Assembly (NCBI GenBank): GCA_031278935.1
Contig: JAITJK010000134.1
Location: forward strand, 1 to 7,957
Origin: Spirochaetaceae bacterium
GTDB lineage: Bacteria; Spirochaetota; Spirochaetia; Treponematales; Breznakiellaceae
Direction of reading: 5' to 3'
Length of the DNA stretch: 7,957 nt
The notes under the pieces are model-generated. The model did not search any database and was not told where the DNA came from. It saw only the letters and a program-made list of their open reading frames with translations. Position 1 is the stretch's first letter. The number at the start of each line of letters is the position of its first letter. This document shows positions 1-5,648 of this stretch, in pieces. Position numbers and translations under genes: made by a program.

Positions 1-435
1 AAAAAGCCCTATTCCAACCGCTTCGGATTCTTACGGTTTCCGGTGATTGAAGATCACGCGGAGCAGCTTATTGACCAATTCGATATACGGGCAGGCCACG
101 GCGTGGCCACCCTGGTGAAATCCATGTCCGGAGGCAATCAACAAAAGGTGATTATTGCCCGGGAACTGGATGTCTCCCCGGACCTGCTTGTGGTGTCCCA
201 GCCTACCCGGGGCCTTGACGTGGGAGCCATCGAATATATACACCAGCGTATTCTGGATGAGCGAGATAAGGGCCGGGCGGTATTGCTTATATCCTTTGAA
301 CTGGATGAAATCATGGGGCTCTGTGATCGGATTGCCGCAGTTTCCAAAGGAACCGTGGCAGGGATCGTTTCCGCAGGAGACGCGGACGAAAAACATATTG
401 GCGCGATGATGGGAGGCATTACTGAAGATGGCTAG
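1..435 (+). CDS. ABC transporter ATP-binding protein, C-terminal part (simple sugar/nucleoside type)
   Basis: This is the last 144 codons of an ATPase whose start lies before the window; the frame is open from base 1. It is the second nucleotide-binding domain of a duplicated ATPase such as YufO/NupO, RbsA or MglA. The ABC signature SGGNQQK is at 127-147, and the D-loop stretch PTRGLDVGA is at 202-228. The H-loop position reads ISFELDEI, with Phe where most ABC ATPases have His; from memory a changed H-loop is usual in the second domain of this subfamily. The protein would sit on the inner face of the membrane and power the two permeases that follow, whose first gene overlaps its end by 8 bp. 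The substrate cannot be read from this part; purine nucleosides, riboflavin or a simple sugar are all possible by family. Confidence is high for the family and low for the substrate. Confidence 0.93.
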   Translation, partial: KKPYSNRFGFLRFPVIEDHAEQLIDQFDIRAGHGVATLVKSMSGGNQQKVIIARELDVSPDLLVVSQPTRGLDVGAIEYIHQRILDERDKGRAVLLISFELDEIMGLCDRIAAVSKGTVAGIVSAGDADEKHIGAMMGGITEDG

Positions 436-1636
436 ATCCCTTCGGACCTCAGCAAAACAACAAGCTGCCATTCGGGAACATATCCTTGAGGTATTTACCA
501 GTTCCAAGGGTTTTTTATCCGTAACCGTGGTGCTTTTGGGCTTCCTTATGGGAACCTTGCTGATTCTTGCGGTGGGCCACAGTCCCGGGGGCATGTATTC
601 TGCGGTGATCCAGGTGCTTACGGGCTTTGACCTGCGGCGCTGGGCCCCGGTGGAAGGGCCTTTCCCCCAATGGCTGGCCCAGACCTTGGGCTGGGAACTC
701 CAGTTGCCCCGGTGGAACGCCCGCTACATAGGGGAATGGCTGGTCATGTCTATGCCCCTGATTCTCTGCGGCTTTTCCATGGCCTTTGCCTCCCGGACCG
801 GCTTGTTTAATATCGGCGCGGAAGGCCAGTATATCGCGGGCCTTACGGCGGCTCAGTTCATTGCCCTCTACGGCCCGCCGGTTCCGGGTCTTCACTGGGT
901 CTTAGCGGTGGCCGGGGCGGTTCTCGCAGGCGGATCCTGGGGAGGTCTGGCAGGCTACTTAAAGGCCCGGTTCAACGTCTCCGAAGTGGTGGCCACGATT
1001 ATGATGAACTACATCGCCTTCTATATTTCCCGGTATAGCACCCTACAAATCCCTGGGGCCAATACCTTTCAAACTCCCCCTTTGCCCCCGACAGCCCGGC
1101 TAACCAGTCCTTTTTTGGCATCCATCACCAATGGTTCCCGACTGAATTACGGCCTGTATCTCACGGTAGGGGGTATCTTGTTGTTCTGGATCATTATGGG
1201 TAAGACTCGGTTCGGCTATTCCCTGCGAGCGACGGGCCTGAACAAAGACGCAGCCCGGTACGGGGGGATCAGCGTCAACGCCAGCATCACCTCGTCCATG
1301 GCCCTTGCCGGGGCCTTTGCAGGACTTGCGGGGGCGGTGGTTTCCCTGGGCGTGTTCCCTGCCGGGCGGATACTCTCGGTCCAGGATGGCTATGGTTTTG
1401 ACGGCATTGCGGTGGCCCTAGTGGGCAACAGTACCGCCGGGGGAACCGCCCTGGCGGGCTTGCTTTTCGGTATGTTAAAGTCTGCCCAGCCCTTGATGCA
1501 GTCCCGGCATATCCCCAAGGAAATAACCTCGATTATTATGGGCCTTGTGGTGGTCTTCATTTCTCTGCGTGTGGGGGTGCGGATCATCATCGACTGGCAG
1601 CTCAAAGAAAAAGCCCGTAAAGGGAGGGGTGAATGA
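428..1636 (+). CDS. ABC transporter permease, YufP/NupP-like (BPD_transp_2 family)
   Basis: This is a 402-residue integral membrane permease, one half of the channel of an importer for nucleosides, riboflavin or simple sugars. Family marks are GLFNIGAEGQ (residues 125-134), FNVSEVVATIMMNYIA (182-197) and the cytoplasmic coupling loop LRATGLNKDAARYGGI (266-281). Hydrophobic segments lie near 29-49, 104-121, 133-149, 156-178, 186-201, 242-257, 289-311, 322-350 and 366-388. The ATG at 428 overlaps the ATPase stop by 8 bp and has GGGAGG at 411-416, 11 nt upstream. The segment between the first and second membrane helices (about 50-103) is roughly 30 residues longer than in the Bacillus-type relatives I remember and is rich in Trp, Pro and Arg. 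The C-terminus is basic (KEKARKGRGE) and probably cytoplasmic. It is translationally coupled to the next permease. Confidence 0.92.
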   Translation: MARSLRTSAKQQAAIREHILEVFTSSKGFLSVTVVLLGFLMGTLLILAVGHSPGGMYSAVIQVLTGFDLRRWAPVEGPFPQWLAQTLGWELQLPRWNARYIGEWLVMSMPLILCGFSMAFASRTGLFNIGAEGQYIAGLTAAQFIALYGPPVPGLHWVLAVAGAVLAGGSWGGLAGYLKARFNVSEVVATIMMNYIAFYISRYSTLQIPGANTFQTPPLPPTARLTSPFLASITNGSRLNYGLYLTVGGILLFWIIMGKTRFGYSLRATGLNKDAARYGGISVNASITSSMALAGAFAGLAGAVVSLGVFPAGRILSVQDGYGFDGIAVALVGNSTAGGTALAGLLFGMLKSAQPLMQSRHIPKEITSIIMGLVVVFISLRVGVRIIIDWQLKEKARKGRGE

Positions 1637-2547
1637 TCTTGTTTTTCAATACCCTGGCACAGATGCTGCCTTCAACCCTCATGATCGTCGCTCCTATCTT
1701 GATTGCCGCCACCGGCGGGCTCATCAGTGAGCGCGCCGGAGTTGTAAACATTGGTTTAGAGGGGCTTATGGCTATCGGGGCCATGATCGCCGCCACGACC
1801 CATGTGTTTTTGGAATCCACCATCGGGTTTTCCATCCCCCTGGCGCTGGTATTGGCCGCCCTGGGGGGCTGTCTTTTCTCGCTCATCCATGCCTTTGCCG
1901 CTATAAGCCTCCAGGCGGATCAGGTGATCTCCGGCACAGGAATCAACCTCCTGGCAACGGGAATCACGGTGTTTTTCTGCCAGCTGTTTTTTCAGATGGA
2001 CCGGACCAAGATACCCAAACTGGGGATGCTGCCCGGTCCCTGGGGGATTTATCCCACCCTATGGATCGCCTTGGCGATCCTGGGGCTTGTCTGGTTTGTG
2101 CTGTACCGGCGACCCTGGGGACTACGCCTGCGATCCTGCGGGGAGCATCCTCATGCCCTGGCTTCTGCGGGGGGGAACGTCCTGAAGATGCGGTACATGG
2201 CGGTCCTCATTTCCGGGGCCTTGGCCGGGCTTGCCGGGGGCTGCATTGTGTTGACCCAGGATATTCAATACACCGTAACCACCATCAACGGGAAGGGCTT
2301 TATAGCCCTGGCAGCGGTGTCTTTTGGGCGCTGGCTTCCCCTAGGTATTTTGGGTGCGTCTTTTCTGTTTGGCGCGGCGTCGGCTTTGGCGGTGAATATT
2401 ATCAACATCAAGGCATTACAGTTTCTCCCGTCGGAATTCTTTAACCTCCTGCCCTACGGCATCACCCTGGTAACCCTGGTATTTTTCAGCGGCAAGGATT
2501 ACGCCCCCCGCGCCTTAGGCCACCCCTATGACAAAGCCAAACGCTAA
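1633..2547 (+). CDS. ABC transporter permease, YufQ/NupQ-like (BPD_transp_2 family)
   Basis: This is a 304-residue membrane protein, the partner of the preceding permease in a heterodimeric channel. Typical motifs are ERAGVVNIGLEG (residues 33-44), QADQVISGTGINLLATGIT (94-112), the coupling loop RSCGEHPHALASAGGNV (167-183) and GKGFIALAAVSFGRW (220-234). Length and motif order match the YufQ family. The start ATG overlaps the previous stop as ATGA, with a strong GGAGG at 1623-1627 at 5-nt spacing. Hydrophobic helices are spread over the whole length, and the tail (YAPRALGHPYDKAKR) is polar. It appears to be the last gene of the transporter operon, because the next + strand gene starts 417 bp later. 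No strong terminator follows; only a 4-bp CCAC/GTGG stem without a T tract is seen at 2549-2561. Confidence 0.92.
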   Translation: MILFFNTLAQMLPSTLMIVAPILIAATGGLISERAGVVNIGLEGLMAIGAMIAATTHVFLESTIGFSIPLALVLAALGGCLFSLIHAFAAISLQADQVISGTGINLLATGITVFFCQLFFQMDRTKIPKLGMLPGPWGIYPTLWIALAILGLVWFVLYRRPWGLRLRSCGEHPHALASAGGNVLKMRYMAVLISGALAGLAGGCIVLTQDIQYTVTTINGKGFIALAAVSFGRWLPLGILGASFLFGAASALAVNIINIKALQFLPSEFFNLLPYGITLVTLVFFSGKDYAPRALGHPYDKAKR

Positions 2548-2730
2548 ACCACCTGCCGTGGAGGCGTAGCCCCTGACTGGCCGTGTGCTTAGGAGACAGG
2601 GTGCGCCTTGCTTTGAGTTTCTGCCGCTCCGTTTTGCTCACCGCACCCACCCATAAGGACCCTCGCCCAGCCCTCTGAATCTATGGGGGCTCTGGCCGCC
2701 TACTTGCTCCTGAGTCGCATTAGGGCAACC

Positions 2731-2757
2731 GGAGGGTATGCCAAACCATACGCCTCC
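2731..2757. repeat. Imperfect hairpin in the intergenic region
   Basis: GGAGG (2731-2735) and GTATG (2736-2740) pair with CATAC (2747-2751) and CCTCC (2753-2757). This gives a 10-bp stem with one bulged G at 2752 and the loop CCAAAC (2741-2746). No T tract follows, so it is not a standard intrinsic terminator. It may be a REP-like palindrome or an mRNA-end structure for the transporter operon. Confidence 0.45.
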
Positions 2758-2786
2758 CTGCCCCAACTCATCCCCTGGCCCTTTTC

Positions 2787-2876
2787 CTAACCACTTGTCA
2801 CGGATGTCCCTTCATTCTTACCGGCTTGTAGGGCATCATAAGCGATATGATGGTTTTTCGCCTGGATTGTGTTCAT
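2787..2876 (-). CDS. Possible 29-residue peptide or 5' remnant of a lost gene
   Basis: On the minus strand an ATG (2876-2874) is preceded by GGAGG (complement of 2881-2885) at 4-nt spacing, and is followed by 28 further codons and TAG. The peptide begins MNTIQAKNHHIAYDALQAGK and ends in NEGTSVTSG. It is polar, with no signal peptide or membrane segment, and I do not recognise it. It diverges from iorB with 88 bp between the two starts. It could be a real small protein, the surviving first codons of a gene whose remainder was replaced, or chance. The ribosome binding site is the only positive evidence. Confidence 0.28.
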   Translation of the reverse strand: MNTIQAKNHHIAYDALQAGKNEGTSVTSG

Positions 2877-2914
2877 GTTACCTCCCAGGGTTAGCGCGGC
2901 CTGAAAAAAACGCC

Positions 2915-2924
2915 CTTGTACAAG
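2915..2924. promoter_or_regulatory. Perfect 10-bp palindrome upstream of iorB, possible operator
   Basis: CTTGTACAAG is a perfect palindrome 41 bp before the iorB start, and lies between iorB and the divergent minus-strand ORF. Its TTGTAC half-site could also serve as a weak -35 box: 17 bp later TAAGGT (2939-2944) is a poor -10 match. Whether it is an operator, part of a promoter or chance is undecided. Confidence 0.3.
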
Positions 2925-2951
2925 CGAGAAAATCCCGGTAAGGTGGTATAC

Positions 2952-2957
2952 AAGGAA
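2952..2957 (+). promoter_or_regulatory. Ribosome binding site of iorB
   Basis: AAGGAA lies 7 nt before the ATG at 2965. It supports this start, which also places the GVGGQG motif at the usual distance from the N-terminus. Confidence 0.6.
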
Positions 2958-2964
2958 CCAAAGT

Positions 2965-3552
2965 ATGAAAACAGATATTATCCTCGCCGGAGTGGGGGGA
3001 CAAGGCGTGCTTTCCATCGCGGCCATCATTGCCCAGGCGGCAGTCGCTGAGACTTTATGGGTACGCCAGTCCGAGGTGCATGGTATGGCCCAGCGCGGAG
3101 GAGCGGTGCTAGCCCATCTTCGCATAGCAGACAAACGGATCTGTTCAGACCTGGTGCCCCAGGGCGAGGCGGATCTTATCATTGCTATGGAACCCCTGGA
3201 AAGCTTGCGCTACGCGGCCTGGCTCTCCCCAGAGGGGGTACTGGTAAGCGCCGAAGAACCTTGGGTCAATATCCCCGATTACCCTGAGCCGGAGACTATT
3301 TACCAGGCGCTCAAAGGCTTCCCCCGGTACCGTCTTGCCCCGGCGGCCCAGCTAGCAAAAGAAGCGGGCCTGGCCAAGGCGGTGAATATGGTCATGGTCG
3401 GCGCGGCTTCCCCTTTTCTGCCGGTCGGCGTGGCTTCCCTGGAACAGACTATCATCGCCCTGTTTGCCGCCAAGACACCGGCCCTAGGGGAGGCGAATCT
3501 TCGGGCCTTCCGCTTGGGTAGAGAGAGGGAGCTTCAAGGAGCGCCCCGGTGA
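2965..3552 (+). CDS. iorB: Indolepyruvate:ferredoxin oxidoreductase, beta subunit
   Basis: This 195-residue protein is of the pyruvate:ferredoxin oxidoreductase gamma-domain type. IorB works with the large thiamine-diphosphate and iron-sulfur subunit IorA to convert aryl-pyruvates (indolepyruvate, phenylpyruvate, hydroxyphenylpyruvate) into aryl-acetyl-CoA, reducing ferredoxin; the enzyme is cytoplasmic and oxygen-sensitive. The sequence shows the N-terminal GVGGQG loop (residues 9-14), the very typical SEVHGMAQRGG (36-46), then QGEADLIIAMEPLESLRY (66-83). Full length is as expected. It overlaps paaK by GTGA at 3549-3552, so the two are co-transcribed and coupled. No iorA lies upstream; the 417 bp before it hold no such gene. 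A related 2-oxoacid specificity cannot be excluded, but the paaK partner favours aryl-pyruvates. Confidence 0.9.
   Translation: MKTDIILAGVGGQGVLSIAAIIAQAAVAETLWVRQSEVHGMAQRGGAVLAHLRIADKRICSDLVPQGEADLIIAMEPLESLRYAAWLSPEGVLVSAEEPWVNIPDYPEPETIYQALKGFPRYRLAPAAQLAKEAGLAKAVNMVMVGAASPFLPVGVASLEQTIIALFAAKTPALGEANLRAFRLGRERELQGAPR
3536..3541 (+). promoter_or_regulatory. Ribosome binding site that fixes the GTG start of paaK
   Basis: AAGGAG lies inside the end of iorB, 7 nt before the GTG at 3549. No ATG near this point gives a better start, so translation from GTG overlapping the iorB stop is the best reading. Confidence 0.7.
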
Positions 3553-4859
3553 TCTATCAATATTGGCATAAGGAAATGGAAACCCTTGAGCGGTCCGACC
3601 TGGAGGCCTACCAGCTTACCCGGCTCAAGGCCGCCGTAGCCCAGGCGCTGCGGACCCCCTTCTATCGGGAGCGGCTTGCCTCTGTGGGAATCCGTAGTGA
3701 CGCCGACATCAAGAGCCTTGAGGATATACGAAGGGTCCCCTTTACCACGAAGGGGGACCTGCGTATGGGTTTTCCCTACGGGTTTCTCAGCGTTCCCAAA
3801 GAGGAGGTGGTGCGCCTCCATGCCTCAAGCGGTACCACCGGAACGCCCACCACGATTTACTTTACTCAAGAGGATATTCGCCGCTGGACCTCCTTTGTGG
3901 CCCGCTCCATTTATGCCACAGGGTGCAATAAGACCGATGTCTTCCAGAACATGATTACCTACGGGCTTTTTACCGGAGGCTTAGGCTTTCATTTTGGGGG
4001 TGAAGCGGTGGGGATGTTGGTGATCCCCTCAGGTTCGGGCAACACTACGCGGCAGTTTGCCCTGATGCAGGACTTTGGTACCACCGTGGTACATGCCACT
4101 CCGAGTTTTCTCCTCCATGTACAGGCCAAGATGCAGGAAGAGGGGGTACGCCGGGAGCAGCTAAAGCTCACCCGGGCCTTTGCCGGAGCGGAACCCTATT
4201 CAGAGGATACCAGGAGGCGTATTGAGGAACTTCTGGCTATTGATGTGTATAATTCCTATGGTCTCTCGGAGATGAACGGGCCAGGAGTTGCCTTTGAGTG
4301 CCAGGCTAAAAAGGGCCTGCACTTGTGGGAAGACGGGTATATAGGGGAGATCGTCAACCCCGATACCCTAGAACCAGTCCCGGATGGGGAGACCGGGGAA
4401 TTGGTCCTCACCTGTCTGTGCCGGGAGGCCACGCCTATACTCCGTTACCGGACCCGGGATATGAGCGGCTTTTATACCGAGCCTTGCCCCTGCGGCAGGA
4501 CCCACCGAAGGCTCCATCGTATCACCGGCCGTACCGATGATATGCTCATCATTAACGGTGTAAACCTCTTTCCCAGTCAGATCGAAGCGGTGATTATGAC
4601 TATTAAAGAGGTAGGAACCAACTATCTTATGGTGGTGGAAAAAGAGGGGGTGTTGGACCGGCTCACGGTCAAAATCGAAGTAGGCCCTCAGGTGTTCATG
4701 GACGATACCCGGCCTTTGAATGCCCTCAAGGAACGGATCCGTAAGACCCTCCAAGCCTCCATCACCATCAATCCCCGGGTGGAACTGCACCAACAGGGGA
4801 GCCTCCCTTTATCCGAGGGCAAGGCCCAGCGGGTACTGGATCGCCGGCCCAAGGTATGA
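3549..4859 (+). CDS. paaK: Phenylacetate-CoA ligase (AMP-forming family)
   Basis: This is a full-length 436-residue member of the PaaK branch of the adenylate-forming enzymes. The family joins aryl-acetate and CoA through an acyl-adenylate. Beside IorB in anaerobes it may run in reverse, recovering ATP from aryl-acetyl-CoA. Visible motifs: the nucleotide-binding SSGTTGTPT (residues 93-101), YNSYGLSEMNGPG (234-246), CREATPILRYRTRD (291-304), the hinge region GRTDDMLIINGVNLFP (327-342) and the C-terminal EGKAQRV (423-429), whose Lys425 is the expected catalytic lysine. A CPCG pair of cysteines (313-316) is usual in this family. It starts with GTG, overlapping the iorB stop by 4 bp. After its stop a convergent minus-strand gene begins within 70 bp, so it ends the operon. 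Confidence 0.93.
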   Translation: MIYQYWHKEMETLERSDLEAYQLTRLKAAVAQALRTPFYRERLASVGIRSDADIKSLEDIRRVPFTTKGDLRMGFPYGFLSVPKEEVVRLHASSGTTGTPTTIYFTQEDIRRWTSFVARSIYATGCNKTDVFQNMITYGLFTGGLGFHFGGEAVGMLVIPSGSGNTTRQFALMQDFGTTVVHATPSFLLHVQAKMQEEGVRREQLKLTRAFAGAEPYSEDTRRRIEELLAIDVYNSYGLSEMNGPGVAFECQAKKGLHLWEDGYIGEIVNPDTLEPVPDGETGELVLTCLCREATPILRYRTRDMSGFYTEPCPCGRTHRRLHRITGRTDDMLIINGVNLFPSQIEAVIMTIKEVGTNYLMVVEKEGVLDRLTVKIEVGPQVFMDDTRPLNALKERIRKTLQASITINPRVELHQQGSLPLSEGKAQRVLDRRPKV

Positions 4860-4915
4860 CGCCAGAGGCAACGGTGATTCGGTATCGGGAAGTTCTATGC
4901 TTCGGGCTAGAGAGC

Positions 4916-4932
4916 GGGCTTAAGGCCCTTTA
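4916..4932. terminator. Weak stem-loop between convergent genes
   Basis: GGGC (4916-4919) pairs with GCCC (4925-4928) around a TTAAG loop and is followed by TTTA. It is only a 4-bp stem with a short T run, but it sits between the 3' ends of paaK and the convergent RAYT-like gene, where a terminator is expected. Confidence 0.25.
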
Positions 4933-5376
4933 TCCGGGCGCCGGGACGATGGATAGCAGGAATAGGCGTGGAAAAGGGCGGTGGAGTGGCGTTTCCTTAT
5001 AAAAGGGTCTGACCCTTGTCTCCGAATCCTCCTCCACCTCAGGCGGTTCACCCGCCAGTATCCGCGACCTATACCGGTCTCCCCAGATATGCCCCTCTCT
5101 GCCCTCTGCCCGGTTGTACCGCTGGGCGAACACTTGTTTCAGCCATTTCATGATAGTCGGAAGTTCCGTACCCTCAGCTGGCTTTATATAAAACCTAAGC
5201 CCATCTGCGGTAATACACAGCCCTCGAATCTCAAAGATAAACCGCTTCTTCGTCTCCCGAAAGACCCTGGCGAACAGGGTCAAAGCCTTAGCGTGCCGGA
5301 ACAAGGGTTCCCGGTTGTTGATGCGGGTACGGATTTCGTACCATACCCCATTTTGGAGTAACCGTAGAGGTCTCAT
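4930..5376 (-). CDS. IS200/RAYT-like Y1 protein lacking the HUH histidines
   Basis: This 148-residue protein aligns by eye with REP-associated tyrosine transposases (Y1_Tnp domain). MRPLRLLQNGVWYEIRTRIN (1-20) and NREPLF (21-26) match the usual start. MKWLKQVFAQRYNR (76-89) holds the expected nucleophile, Tyr87. GHIWGDRYRSRIL (95-107) matches the common GHLWQGRYKS block. The key oddity is at 52-66, GLCITADGLRFYIKP, where family members read about xMPNHxHLLxKP: both metal-binding histidines are replaced (Gly and Arg). Strand-nicking activity is therefore unlikely unless other residues substitute. The tail after residue 110 is Pro/Glu/Arg-rich and unrecognised. The frame is intact, with no stop or frameshift. 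No clear Shine-Dalgarno precedes the ATG at 5376. It could be a domesticated DNA-binding relative or an early-decaying copy. No partner transposon ends are seen. Confidence 0.75.
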   Translation of the reverse strand: MRPLRLLQNGVWYEIRTRINNREPLFRHAKALTLFARVFRETKKRFIFEIRGLCITADGLRFYIKPAEGTELPTIMKWLKQVFAQRYNRAEGREGHIWGDRYRSRILAGEPPEVEEDSETRVRPFYKETPLHRPFPRLFLLSIVPAPG

Positions 5377-5648
5377 GGAGAATATTATGGCTCGAAGAGG
5401 CGGTTTTGCTTTATTATGGCTGGTAGGGTGCCGGAATATATTTTTTACCCTATGCGGAGGACCCTGCGTTATGCCTTATAAAAACATGGCGGGAGTTGTT
5501 GGTTTTCGTCCGGGGAGAGGAATCCATCAACGATGTTGGGGGGTACACTGAGAATTGTTACTGCCATGGCAAATGGAGGTGGACATACTCTGCGCCTTTT
5601 CAGTATGCTCTAGCCTATGCCCTGTACAGCTCCAGCGGCGAGCCGCTT
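5377..5648. other. 272-bp non-coding stretch between divergent genes
   Basis: It lies between the starts of the minus-strand RAYT-like gene and rlmI, so it should carry both promoters. A TATAAA at 5477-5482 is a possible -10 box for rlmI but has no good -35 at 17 bp. Short reading frames here (58 codons from 5375; an in-frame 51-codon extension of rlmI) have no family resemblance. Nothing else is recognised. Confidence 0.5.
5634..5647 (+). promoter_or_regulatory. Small hairpin touching the rlmI start codon
   Basis: AGCGG (5634-5638) pairs with CCGCT (5643-5647) around CGAG, ending one base before the ATG at 5649. It covers the place where a Shine-Dalgarno would lie; the only weak match, GGCGAG (5637-5642), is inside it. 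It may hold translation low, or may be chance. Confidence 0.3.

Larger units (their letters stand above)
2548..2964. other. 417-bp intergenic region with repeats and no recognised gene
   Basis: No frame on either strand gives a recognisable protein over 2548-2780; minus-strand frames tried there are closed by stops within tens of codons. Visible structure: GGAGGCGTA at 2560-2568 is repeated in inverted form as TACGCCTCC at 2749-2757, and a related GGAGGGTATG is at 2731-2740. The right part holds a short minus-strand ORF (2787-2876), a perfect palindrome (2915-2924) and the iorB ribosome binding site (2952-2957). The region separates the transporter operon from iorB-paaK and lies where iorA would be found in many genomes. 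It may be a decayed gene or a repeat-type insertion; the sequence alone does not decide. Confidence 0.6.

Noticed and set aside
2549..2561. CCAC-CTGCC-GTGG stem-loop as terminator of the transporter operon
   Set aside because: Only 4 bp of stem and no T tract follows.
2738..2941. 67-codon + strand frame in the intergenic region
   Set aside because: Low-complexity Pro/Ser start, no ribosome binding site, no resemblance to known proteins; it crosses the hairpin and the palindrome.
2877..3182. Upstream extension of the minus-strand ORF at 2787 to a 131-codon frame
   Set aside because: The extension runs antisense through iorB, and the Shine-Dalgarno is directly before the internal ATG at 2876.
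4981..5361. 126-codon + strand frame
   Set aside because: It is the reverse complement of the RAYT-like gene, which has the recognisable motifs.
5315..5551. Open frame on the + strand, with a possible 58-codon gene from ATG 5375
   Set aside because: It overlaps the start of the RAYT-like gene and has only a short AGAGG before it. The translation is Cys/Trp-rich, with no family resemblance and no conservation evidence.
5496..5648. 51-codon N-terminal extension of rlmI
   Set aside because: RlmI proteins start at the MKRIILKAREEARLL region; the extension looks like translated non-coding DNA.
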